Positions 20,641 to 32,493 of a stretch of DNA of 64,000 nucleotides are shown in pieces. The stretch is from Pocillopora verrucosa. Its lineage: Eukaryota; Cnidaria; Anthozoa; Scleractinia; Pocilloporidae. Position 1 is the stretch's first letter, and each line of letters starts with the position of its first letter. The notes under the pieces are model-generated. The model had not been told where the DNA came from. It saw only the letters and a list, made by a program, of their open reading frames with translations, and did no database searches. Both the position numbers and the translations under genes were made by a program. The stretch is from assembly GCF_036669915.1 (NCBI RefSeq), contig NC_089318.1, positions 23,280,725 through 23,344,724 of the forward strand. The letters are read 5' to 3'.

Positions 20641-22965
20641 GTTTTTGGTATGTTTCTTTAATGGGTAATCTAAATGATTTTGGATAAGTAGATAAATGTG
20701 ATATACATCCTTTGTCGTCAGTATTCTGTTGTCTCACTCATGAGCCAGCGAGTAGTCAAACACTCAAAGAACAAGCAGGCAAACAAAAAACAGTCTTGCA
20801 GACTTAAAAGAAAAAGTACTAAGAGCACAAGTAGATTCAAAGCAAAAGATATTAAAAGAATAAAAAAAAAAATAAGGGCTAAAGAAACAACAGAAAAGAA
20901 ATTAACATCGGTAGCAAAGAAAATAAAAGAATTATTTAAAAAAACTACTAATACAAAAAGACAGTAATGATAAAATTCAAAATAAATATACGAGGAAGAC
21001 AGGATCCGAAAGTCAAGTACTGATGCATAAATTATGGTGAACGAGTAGGGCGAGACGGCTGTTATCTTTGCACTTTTCCAACCTGCTCTGCGAATTCCTA
21101 AAATCTTCTTTTCGTACGAAAAGAAGATTTTACGAATTCGCGGAACATGTAAACTACCGTTATAGAACTACTATAAAATGTATAAAATGTTTGTACCTGT
21201 ACTGAAAACGTTGTAGCCTTTAATGCTAAGCCTTACTTAATAAAATGTAAATAGTACTGAGTCTTTTGAGTCTCTCCTGTGAGCTTCTTACGAGCGTTTG
21301 ATGTCCTCGTGCAATATTGCCTCACTTCCTTATCGAGTGTGGCCCCAAGGCATTTATGGAGACAGGCAAATTTCAATTGTTAACCCGTTTTGAGTTTCCT
21401 TCTTGCGCGTCGATCAAATCGAAGCTTCAACATCCTCCCCGGGAAAAACCCTCAGGCAGTTGAACTTTTGAAGATTGGTTTGGGCAAATCCCCTCCCCCT
21501 CCCTACGTTGCAGAATTGCTAAGCCTTGCTTAATAAAAAGATAGCTGAGTCTATTGAGTCTCTCCTTTAAGCTTTATACGAGTTTTTGATGTCCTTGTAC
21601 AATATTCCCTCACTTCGTGATCGAACCGGGCCCTAAGGCGTAAGGGGCATATCTCTCCACTCCCCCCCCCTCCCAGAGGAAAAAAATTGTTGAAATGCCC
21701 CACCCAACTTTTTCGTAGAAGGCAAAATCGACGACCGTGACTTTCTACTCGTCGACTAAACCGCTGCTTGACACTCCGGTTCAAATTCCCCACCCCAGCC
21801 AGGCAAAGGTTCAAATTCCCTAGTCCCTGGGCACAGACGATGGTCAAATGCCAGTGGCTTTCCCCTGAGATGTTGGGATGGGAGATTGTCTTTAACTGTT
21901 TTTAACCTGTGCGTGCGCATGATTTTCGAGAAAACTTAAAGCAAATCACCTCGTTACCCCGCTAAGAATATCAGCCAGGCTTCCATTTTGGTCTTTGCCT
22001 CTTTACAATTATTGATGAATAAGATGAAATTCCAATTCAGGAAACACGAAACTTTCTACTCATCTTATTACCCAATTATTGGTTACATTTCGAATATTTA
22101 TTATCGCTGGAAAAGGACACGTCATCACCATTTGTTACGACAGCGTGACGAGACTAATTGAAACAAATTTCTTTTTCTTCACTTCTCTGAGCATTACAGC
22201 TTTATTGTCGTAAAAAGAAAATCGCATCAGAAATCTGCTTTTGGCGTTTCGATTCATGGAGGTATGTGGGGAATGCTCGTTTCTTCTGGTCGTCAGAATT
22301 TCCTCCAGAATGAATCAATATGATTTCAGATGTTTTGTCGCGTTAGTTTCCCGACGCAGTTAAGATAGGTTTGCCATTTAAAGTTTATTGAAAAAGTCGT
22401 GTTTGTTTGTGTTTCCTTTTTATTTTATGGAAACGTTTGGAGAAAACTCTTTTTAGGGACTCCTTTTGAAAACTCGCAGTCAAAAACTTGAACATGCTAG
22501 GAGACCCGGTAACAGATTTACCACCACGCAATTGTGTTTTACGCTCTGAAAATAGTTGGCACTTTGTATTTAGCGTTAATTCCGAAACTTCGAATGATTG
22601 GTTTAGGTTTTAACAGACATAAGTTTAAGGTCGTGATTCCAACAATGATTTCACAGCTTTCTTGAGTCAAATGTGCACTCAGTCAGAAAAAAGATCAACC
22701 GTATTTACTAAGCCGTTTGGTTGGAGAAGGGCGTTGTCTACTCTAGGAGTGCATTACCTTTTAAACGGGTTTGAACGAGTCTCGTAACTGCACTAATTTC
22801 TCTGAAATCTTTTGGTTCTAAAAAAAAGAGAGGAAAAAAATAAACAAGCGCACAGTTTCATAAGATTATTGGTTAGAGAGGTTGGAGAGGCTAGAGATTC
22901 CACCCTGCTTGGAACTGCTGTCCGACATATGCAATCGTTATTAAAAGCATCTCACTTATTCGCAG
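20641..22965. other. Non-coding repeat-rich stretch of copy B
   Basis: Equivalent of 2,721-5,198: A-rich tract (20,755-20,970), perfect palindrome (21,100-21,131), two interspersed repeats (about 21,225-21,510 and 21,518-21,900, the second shortened relative to copy A) and AT-rich DNA. No gene seen. Confidence 0.55.
21100..21131. repeat. Perfect 32-bp palindrome, copy B
   Basis: Identical to 3,202-3,233. Here the outer flanks are also more symmetric (CGAATTC on the left, GAATTCG on the right), extending the foldback. Confidence 0.9.
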
Positions 22966-25900
22966 CCTTCAGAGGATAACAGTTCGGCAGTCTCAGTCAA
23001 GTCCTGTGTTTCAGCATTGTGTCCGACGGATAATCCGGAACGAACAAATAGTCAAAGACTTTCTACCGAAGAATATGCCAGTAAAGAGCCTGAAAAAGCA
23101 TCCATTGAGGTAGGACTGTAGCAGAAGGCAATAGTTTATCTGGATATTATAATAACCTTGTGAGACGTTTGAACCTCAATACGAGACCATTATGTTGTTT
23201 TCTTGAATCTTTTTGGGAGTTAATTCCGTTTACGGGACCGGAACAGTGGCTCGTAAACCATCCTATATTGATGTTAAGGAGATTTAATTTATGTAGATGT
23301 GCTTTTTTCTCTAGCGTTTTGCCGCCGCGGACGATTGCCTCGATACAGTTGACAACTCGGCAGAGCCTCGTCCCTGTTCACCAGAAGAGGTCTGTAATAA
23401 GCTGTATCCAATCGAAACAGTTTTTATGCGTAATGATCTATTGAAATCAATCTGTAAAACGTAAACCATCTTACATTGATATTAAGGAAATTTAATTTAA
23501 GTAGATATTCTCTTTTTTTCTAGCATTTTGCTGCCGCAGAGGATAGCCTCGATACAGTTGAAAACTCGGCAGAGCCTCGTCCCTGTTCACCAGAAGAGGT
23601 CTGTAATAAGCTGTATCCAATCGAAACAGTTTTTATGCGTAATAATCTATTGAAATCAATCTGCATTTATGACTGTTAGTCTAAACCGGGTATCTGAAGC
23701 ACGTGAATGCGGCACATGTTATAATTAACTACCAAAGCAATGGTATCTACCAAAGAGATAAATAGAGCCTTAGAGATTTCTATAAACCCGTGCAAAGATT
23801 CTGCGGACGAAATATTACAACAGGAAACTTTATTTTCTTCAGCAAATATCATATGAAGATATGTTGTGGGCGTGGCTGCTTCTAGTCTTGTAGCTATAAC
23901 TGGTTCTCCTCTGGCGAATCTGCGGCTCAGTTTGACATTTTTTTGTTATTCCTTAGAAGAAGGACAGTCCTGCAAAACAGGATAATGTGGTGCACAACTT
24001 TCCTGATGCTGAGCCAAGCACATCCTTTGGTATGGCAATGTTCTCCAACCTCGCGGCGTGGAGAGTGAAGGATGAAACATCAGAGGACGACAAAAGTTCT
24101 GAGGTAAGATACACATTACCTCACACAGCCCAACACCTTACATATTCCTCCTCTAGAAGTGAAAGGATGAGACCTCGCACGTTTACTCTCAGGCTAAATA
24201 TACTCACGAGGATTCAGTAATCGCTTCTAGAGACGCACCAGAAAAGGCTGAGCGCGCTTAGCCCTCTATCGATCTTGTATAAATAAATGCCACTGTGTCA
24301 ATATTCTCTCGTAAGCTAAGGTGATGGAATAAAATAATTGTAACTTGGAAAGTACGAAGGCTAATGACCTAAATAGCAATCGTTTATAATAAAGAACAAA
24401 GTGTCGGAGTTACAAATTCGGCAGGCACCCTTTAATTTCACAAGTTTTTATCCCAGCCTGAGTACAGCCTCCTTTACATTAAGCATCGTAAACATGCTTT
24501 GAAATACTTCATCGAAACATCCTCCGTTAAAAAATATTAACACTTGCAACATTTACTGTTGTGCATCAGGGACAATCAGATGAGGATTGCACCAAGCAAC
24601 AAAGCAACAGAAAATATCCGCTGTCTTTTCTAGACAAAAACGCTGTGGAACCGTTGGAAATTGGGCCTTGTAAGTCCTAAAAGTAGGGAAAGTGATGCAC
24701 ACAACAAGGCTTTACACCTTATGAAAGTCACAAACACTAGTAAATAGCTTATTACAGTCATCATGTGTTTTTTAAAGGATTGGATTCGATTTCAAGGCGT
24801 TAAAGGGGTAATCTTAGCAGGGCGGGCAAAGCGAAGCTAAGTGAGGCAAGGCTATAACAACTTACATATACGTCAAAAATCAATATAAGTCATAAAATAA
24901 ATCCTTTGTTGCATGGTGTAGCCACCTCCAATGTCATTATGTGGAGGTTTCGCTCTACTGGTCTTCTTTACGCCTCGTGTATCGTTCATGATGAGTAACC
25001 TCATCCTTTGCCCTTTTTCTTTATCTAAATATTCAAAGCAACTTATTTACATATCTTATACATATTTTCCCCCAATATTTTTAGCCCGGAAAGGAAAGTG
25101 GCCGACATATAAATGTGGAAGCTCAAACCTGGACGGAGGAAGTCGTAAGTTTTATATAAAGCTAATAAGAAGAACTGATGTGTTTGTTATTTGCTGTTAG
25201 TTTAACCGGCGTCAATTGGTCGGAAGCCTTATTGGTTGTTTTAAGTGTTGTCCTGCATCTGATTGGTTAAAACAGTGTGGCGAGTTTCCCTGACCAATCA
25301 CACAGCGTTGTATATTCAATGGAATTTGCAGATCACTTTCGACACTCTTGTTCTATGTTCACCGTGCTAGATCTTTTTTTTTTTCAATCTGAAAACGATT
25401 GCAATTAGACGTGTGAAAATATTTTAAACTTGGTGATTAATTACAATAGTATGTAGCATTTTTTTGGTTTCATTTAAGCTACTTTCCGTTAAGAAAACAT
25501 ACCTATTTTTTGAATTGGGGTTCTGCACAGATGTGTAGTTAACATTCTTTATTCTTGTCAAAAATATTAAAATTTAAGATCTCAAACAGGACTGTAACAG
25601 GTTTTATTGATATGTTAAAGAGAGAAAACAAAACTAAAAGCTATTCTTGATTTAAGCATTTAAAAACAAGGAGCTATTCGCCACACCGGTGACCACATCT
25701 GCGCAGGAAAGCCCCGGCTGTGATAACGCACAGGATGACCAAGTCACGGAAGAGATCCTATTTGACAGGGAGGTTCCAGAGTCCAATCAATATGAAGACG
25801 CCTTATATCGTCTGGGTACTGATTCATTTATCATTTAAGCTCATGACTGTATAAAGCTTTAGGGTTTCATACTGATTTTTAAAACCAAGACCAGAATATT

Positions 25901-27311
25901 TATTTGCAACTGCCTTATTTTGGCTTTTTTGGTTTATTTTTGATGGAACTCCAGGATGAAATGAAATGATGCTATCACACGTCAGTAAGGTCTTAGACTT
26001 GTGCGCTGTATGCCTCTCAGTTTTGATGTAAATACATGTAATTTCTTTTCTTTTTTTTTTTGTAGGGGTTAAAACGAAAGATGGCAAAGATATCATCTTT
26101 ATAGATACAGATAAACTTCCGAAGAAAGAACATTTCAAAAATAAGAAGGAATTCAAACAGGCCGTGAGAGAATTCATCTCGTAAGTATCAAAATCATATA
26201 AGCTCAGTCTTAAGCGCAAGAAAATGTATAGTGAAACAATTACTGAATTTGGATTTCTCGTGCTATCATGAATTATCAAATCTCGTGTCCGATTAGCCTC
26301 TTTCCAATCGGCTCTATGTTGCATCGTGTAATATGTTTGCACAACGGTTACCAACAATAGAATGTCTTTTTTTTGCAGATACCTTGAAGCTTTTATCCTC
26401 ACGTACGTGGACACGCATCACTTTTTGATTGTCGTTCATGGCGGCAGTGAAAAATGCACCATCAAGGATGAGCTGAGAACAAAAGTTTATCAAAAACTAA
26501 AGACCGGGTAATCCAAATGATTTTGATAAGCAAGCAAACATGATATAGATTCTTTGACGTCAGGATTCTGTTTTCTCACTCAGGAGTCAGTGAGAAGTCA
26601 AACAATGGAAGATAAATTCCATATCTACTCGCACCTATGTATTATTCTCTATTTCTTTTCCTTTTCAGTTTCCTGGATCGCTTGTCTAAATGCATCATCT
26701 TCAAACCACAAAGGAAACTGAAGGCACTTGGTCTTTTCCTCCGTCCATTTCTCAAGTGAGTGTAAATATTTGTTGTATCCGTTTTGAAAAAAATTTAGAC
26801 AAAGAAGGATTTGACAAGCAAAAAACATTTATTTCATATGCAAAGTTATTCAGAGACGAAATAATACAATTAGTAATGTTAGCAGGATTTAATGGAATCT
26901 AGTTCGGTCTGTAATAATACGAGTGATAACAAAATTGGACGAACGCGATGAGTACGGTTATGAGTACGGTTACTTACAACCGAATTGGACGACACGAAGT
27001 CTTACTATCAATTAATCATAACAATGACAATTTCTGAGAGAAGAAGAAAAGCCTAGGAATGAAAGAAGGGAAAATTTGCATTAATCGACCGACAAAGGAG
27101 GAGTAAATTGTTTAATGTCGCTCTTGATTTAAACTACAAAATTGGAAGGTGATTGGCTGATTGAAACCTCCCTCCTGCCCAACGCTTAACAATTAAGCTC
27201 TCCTGTCCTCTCCTGATCTTACTCTGAAATTTGTTGAATGTTTTTGCAGTAGAGAAATGAGGCAAAGGATTGCTATGACAACGTCCAAAAGGTACCTTCA
27301 TGATATCCAAG
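22966..27311 (+). CDS. Unrecognised multi-exon gene, copy B
   Basis: Paralog of the gene at 5,199-9,535 with the same exon lengths: 1 (22,966-23,109), 2 (23,315-23,389), 2' (23,524-23,598), 3 (23,957-24,103), 4 (24,570-24,669), 5 (25,085-25,144), 5b (25,707-25,815), 6 (26,066-26,180), 7 (26,379-26,507), 8 (26,669-26,755) and 9 (27,250-27,311). All AG/GT borders and phases are preserved and no exon has an in-frame stop in the expected frame. Exon 1 differs from copy A at six amino acids but only three silent sites. Elsewhere changes are few (exon 6 D to K and N to D, exon 8 L to F). Family and function are unknown to me. The conserved frame in two copies, against broken frames in the others, argues that it is a real gene. 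Confidence 0.72.
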
Positions 27312-29935
27312 GTGAGACTTATAGAACAGGGTGGTAATCAATGTATAGATATCTAAAATGCATGCTGGAATAAAGGTGGGGGGCGGGGGAATTATTACAG
27401 CAAAGAGCAAAATCACTAGTTCTGGTAAATCAAATAATTTATGGGAAGCGAAAACTTTAACTACAAAAAATAAAAAATACCAGAGATTTATTTGAATGAA
27501 ACCGAACCTAGGAGGCTGAACTTTCTCTAGTGACAGCTTTCACATTTTTTTCTGCCATTTGTTTGCAGGTATACCGGATTTTGTCACCAAACACCTTTAA
27601 CTTTACCATGAGTTGCAAGTTTGAAACAAGAAACGTAAAAAAAAAGACAAAAAACAAAACAATGGTTAAGCAAAACAAACATATAAATGACCAAAATTCT
27701 TATTAGCTAAAAGCTCAAAGAAAAAAAAGGAGAACAAAGAACAAGCAAGCAAGCAAAAAAAAAAAAGAGTCTATCAGACTTGAAAGAAAAAAGTGCTAAG
27801 AGCACAAGTAAATTCAAAGCAAAATATATCAAAAGAATTTTAAAAAAATAATGGCTAAAGAAAAAACAGAAAAAAAAAAGAAATTTAGCACAGCAAAGAA
27901 AATGTATAAACGAATGAAATAAACAAAATTAAAAAAACACACAAAATAAACAAATAAAAACAGAAAATAAGCAAAATATGAAGAAAACAGAACAACACAA
28001 TGATATTAGTAAGATAGAAATGGCAAATAGGTCATTTCGACAACAGACAGGATCGGAAAGTCAAGTACTAAAGCACGAAAGTAACCTTTGTAACCTTTAA
28101 TGCTAAGCCTTATTTAATAAAATGTTAATAGTACTGAGTCTGTTGAGTCTCTCCTTTGAGCTTCTTGCGAGTTTTTGATGTCCTTCTACAATATTGCCTC
28201 ACTTCGTGATCGAGTCCGGCCCCAAGGTGTTTATGGAGACAGAAAAATTTCAACTGTTCACCAGTTTCGAGTTTCCTTCTTGTGTATCGTTCAAATCCAA
28301 GCTTCAATATCCTCCCGCGGACAAACCCCTGGGCATTTGAGCTTTTGAACATCGGTTTAAACAAATTCCCTGCTCCTCGGGGCAAAATTGTTCAAATGCC
28401 CAACCCACCCAACTTTTTCGTAAAAGGCAAATTCTACAACCGTGACTTTCTACCCCTCGACCAAATCTCTGCTGGAAAGACATGCCACTTTCGGTTCAAA
28501 TTCCCCACCCCAGCCAGGCAAAGGCTCAAATTCCCTAGCCCTTGAACACGGACGACGGTCAAACGCCAGTGGGTTTCCCGTGAGATGTTGAGATGAGAGA
28601 TTGTCTTGAACTCTTTTTAACTTTGGGCGTGCGCATGATTGTCAATAAAACTTAAAGCAAATCACATCATTACCCCGCGAAGGATATCAGCCAGGCTTCC
28701 ATTTTGGTCTTTACACTTACTGATAATAATAAAGAAATTTTGATTTAGAAAACACGAAACTTTCCACTCATCTAAAACCCAATTAATGGTCACATCTAGA
28801 ATAATTATTATCGCTGAAAAAGGCACGTCATCACTATATGTCACGACAACGTGAAGAAACTAGTCGAAACAAATTACACTTTCGCCGCATATATAAGCAG
28901 TACAGCTTTACTGTCGTAAAAAGAAAATCGCGATAGAAATCTATCATTGGCAAGCTGTTTCATGGAGGTATGTGATGTCTGTTTCTTCTGGTCGTCAAGA
29001 ATGAATCAATATAATTTCAGATGTTTTGTAGCGTTAGTTTCCCAACCCAGATAAGTTAATTTCGCCATTTGAAGTTTATCGATAACGTCTTATTTTTTGT
29101 TTGTTTGGTGGAAATGTTTGGAGACAACTTCCAAGAACTCACGTTGAAAACTCGCACTTCAAAACTTGAACAGGCCAGGAGACCAAAAACAGCAATTGTT
29201 TTTTACGCTCCGAAAATAGTTGGACCAACTCTCAGCCGGTAAATAAACCGTATGATTTAGGGCTTTAAGTACGGCATGATCTTCCATAAACTGAGCAATT
29301 TTTGAGCGAGTAAATGGTAGTTAAAATAGAGGTGATGCAAATTAAAGGGAGATGCTTCACCGAAACATTTCCAATTTGTGTAATGATAAAGTTTATTTAA
29401 AAGGCTTCCAAACAAACTTTGAAATATTATTATACAAGTATCTGTCACAATCTGACACCTGTCAATTAGAGAGCACGTAAGAAAAAAAAGCGCATGTACA
29501 CATTTGGAAAACAACAAAACTAGTTTGGCAAGAACTATCACGACAATGTTTTCCTCAAAAATAGTCAATAATCTAACGGAAAGTATTATTCACTCTCATC
29601 GACGATTAATTAATATTTTATATTTTGAAGTTGTGAGAGTTTGCTGGTTTGTTTGCTGCAATGGCGTGTGTAAACCTGTTCTTTCCTCCACTAAAAGTAA
29701 ATTTGAATGATAAACTCTGACGAGACACAAGGAGACTTAATGCGGCCTTGTTTCATTGAATTCCTTCTGTTAAGAAGAAAGTACCGGACTGGCGTGTCGT
29801 GCGATTAGCGCGCGCGCGCTGAGACATTTAAATTAGACCAGTTCGTATGCATGTTACGCGTACGATTTCTCGCGTGGTTTTTTTTCTTTTTCAGTTTTAG
29901 TCGCATTTTGGAGGTTTTTGTTTTTGAGTATGTAT
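27312..29935. other. Non-coding 3' part of copy B
   Basis: Equivalent of 9,536-11,659, with an A-rich tract (27,630-28,020) and an interspersed repeat (about 28,103-28,620). A segment at about 29,230-29,600 has no counterpart in copy A. It is AT-rich, with no recognisable protein or terminal repeats, and could be a small insertion in B or a deletion in A. Confidence 0.55.
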
Positions 29936-30237
29936 TTACATAATCGGTTATGAATCACTTTATACTGAAACATTATTATTTTAACTTCGTTTGTTACTTT
30001 AAATGGCATAAGATAAACGTTCTTGATGGTAGTTTTTGTAAATCCGTGGCGTAGAATTTTGGTTTCGGCAGTGGGAGGAACAAAGACGGTGTTTAAAAGA
30101 GAAGAGTAAATAGAACTGGTTCTTAGGCTGTTTACAGTAGTGTTCGCGTGTGACGTTTGGAATAGGGTTTGTAAGAATAGCTTTCCAGTCTTTTGGGATT
30201 GCGTTGACCAAGCCATAGTATGTGGTGAAAGGCACAT
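29936..30237 (-). mobile_element. LINE 3' reverse-transcriptase fragment
   Basis: On the minus strand two overlapping frames together resemble the C-terminal tail of cnidarian LINE polyproteins: YYGLVNAIPKDWKAIL in one frame, then MPFKVTNEVKIIMFQYKVIH in another. The frame change marks a dead remnant. It joins copy B directly to the next degenerate gene unit. Confidence 0.7.
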
Positions 30238-32493
30238 TTAAATTACCTCACACTTTACACAGTCCAACTTCTCACATTTTCCTGATGTGAAAGGATGAGA
30301 CCTTGCGCGTTTACTCCAAATATACACACGAGGATTCAGTAATCGCTTCTCGAGACGCAACAGAAAAGACTGAGCGCACTTAACCTTGTATTGCTATAGT
30401 GTAAATGAATGTTACTGTATCTATTTTCTCTCGTAAGCTAAAGTAACGGGATAACATGATTGTAGCTTGGAAAGTACGAGGGCTGATGACCTAAATAAAG
30501 TCAGCAAGCTGAAGTATCTGCATTGTGTCTTTGTTGTGCTGTAGTCTACCTCTCATAAATTGTATAACCTCATCTTGTACAATGTAAATATTATTATTTT
30601 AGTATATAGAGTAAGCTCCTTATTGATTTAAAATTCGTGATGCAAGTAGGGTAAGCATCATATAATTTGTATTGTAAGCTAGTTTAAGAGAAAAATTTTT
30701 GTAAGTAGTCATAAACGTGAGTATTGATAAGTATAAATAGGAACAGGGGTAGTGCTGTAAGTATGCATTGTTTGTATGGTAACTACTGTAAGTGTTTTTA
30801 CGTAGTGTTAGTATTGCTATGTTGGATGTAAGTTAAAAGTCAATCGAGACAAATTCAGAAAAAAACTCGTTTACGTTAAAGAACGAAGTTTCAGAGTTAG
30901 AAATTTGACATGCACCCTTACACTCCAGAATTTTCTTGCTCCGGCCTGGGGCAGGACAGGACAGCCCCGCAGGACAGCCCCTGGGGCTTTCCGGCGTAAT
31001 ATTACCGAAGCTGAGGAAGACCAAGTCACGGAAGAGATCCTATTTGATCCTGTTTGACAGTGACGTGCCAGAGTCCAATCAATATGGGTACTGATTCATT
31101 AATTATTTATACCCAAGACTGAATAAAGCTTTATGGTTTCATATTGAGTTTTGAAAACCAAGGCCAGAACATTCATTTGTACTTGCCTTATTTTCGCTTT
31201 TTTAGTTTATTTTTGATGGCATCAAGGATGAAATGAAAAGATGTTATTACACGTCAGTCAGGTCTTAGACTTGTGCGCTGGATGCCTCTCAGTTTTGATG
31301 TAAATACATGTAATTTCTGGTCAATTTATTTTGCAGGAGTTTGAACGGCAGATGGTAAAGATATCATCTTTATAGATACAAATAAACTTCCGAAGAAAGA
31401 TCATTTCAAAAATAGGAAGGAATTCAAACAGACCGTGAGAGAATTAATCTCGTAAGTATCAATATCATATAAACTCAGTAATAAGTGCAAAAAGAATGTA
31501 TAATTATAATTAACAATCACTGAATTCGATTTTCTCATGCTATCATGAATTATCAAACCTCGTGTCTCATTAGCCTCTTTCCAATCACGCCCTACGTTTT
31601 TCCTTTTTTTTTTTTTTTGATAGGCCCTAAAGGATGTTGCAACATGTAATCCGTTTGCACAACAGTTACCAACGATAGAATGTCTTTTGCTTTTGGCAGA
31701 TACCGTGAAGCTTTTATCCTCACTTACGTGGGTACGCATAATTTTTTATTGTCGTTCATGGCGGAAGCAGTGAAAAATGCGCTATCAAGTATGGGCTCGG
31801 AAAAGAGATCCACCAGAAATTGAAGAATATTCTTAAGTTTTTGGTATGTTTCTTTAATGGGTAATCTAAATGATATATATATAAGCAGACAAATGTGATA
31901 TACACTCCTTCTCGTCAGTATTCTGTTGTCTCACTCATGAGCCAGTGAGTAGTCAATACTCGAAGAGAAATTCCATATCTATGAACGCCTATGTACTATT
32001 TTCCTTTTTAGGTTCCTGGATCGCTCTTCTTTTCCTCCGCCCATTTCTTAAGTGTATGTGAGTATTCGTTGTATCCGTTTTGGTAAAAATTTAGATAAAG
32101 AAGAATTAGACCAGCAAATAACACAATTATCTCATACGCAAAGTTATTCAGAGACGATTCAGTACAATTAGTAATTGTAGTAGGACTGAGTGGGATCCAA
32201 TTCGGTCTGTAATCATACGAGTGATAACAAAATCGGACGACAGTGACGAGCATGATTACTTACCACCGAATTGGACGACACGAAGTCGTCCAATTATAAG
32301 TCGTACAATTTCCGAGAAAACCAAGTTATGAAAGAAATGAAAAATTGAATTAAAAGACTGATTGTCGCTCTTGATTTAAACTACAACTTAAATTTGAATC
32401 TTAATCTTAAATTTGTTTGATGTTTTTGCAGTAGAGAAATGAAGCAAAGGATTGTTATGACAAAGTCCAAAAAGTACCTTAATGATATCCAAG
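30238..32493 (+). pseudogene. Third copy of the repeated unknown gene, 3' half, decayed
   Basis: Begins inside intron 3 (matches 6,345 onward). Exon 5b near 30,972 meets a TAA after nine codons. Exon 6 (31,337-31,451) has TGA in place of a lysine codon. Exon 7 (from 31,700) is shifted by an indel after THNF. Exon 8 (from 32,012) has an internal deletion. Exon 9 (32,432-32,493) keeps its 62-nt length and both splice sites. Confidence 0.75.

Larger units (their letters stand above)
18929..29935. repeat. Segmental duplication, copy B
   Basis: Partner of 1,054-11,659. It ends where a LINE fragment begins (29,936), at the same sequence point where the BEL/Pao element begins in copy A. Both breakpoints lie directly after the shared sequence TTTTTGAGTATGTATTT. 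Confidence 0.9.

Noticed and set aside
20698-20967. Lysine-rich 89-codon frame
   Set aside because: Lies in the A-rich tract; copy A is disrupted at the same place, and composition explains the frame.
25824-26414. 196-codon minus-strand frame
   Set aside because: Antisense to exons 6 and 7 and their intron; copy A breaks it into a shorter frame.
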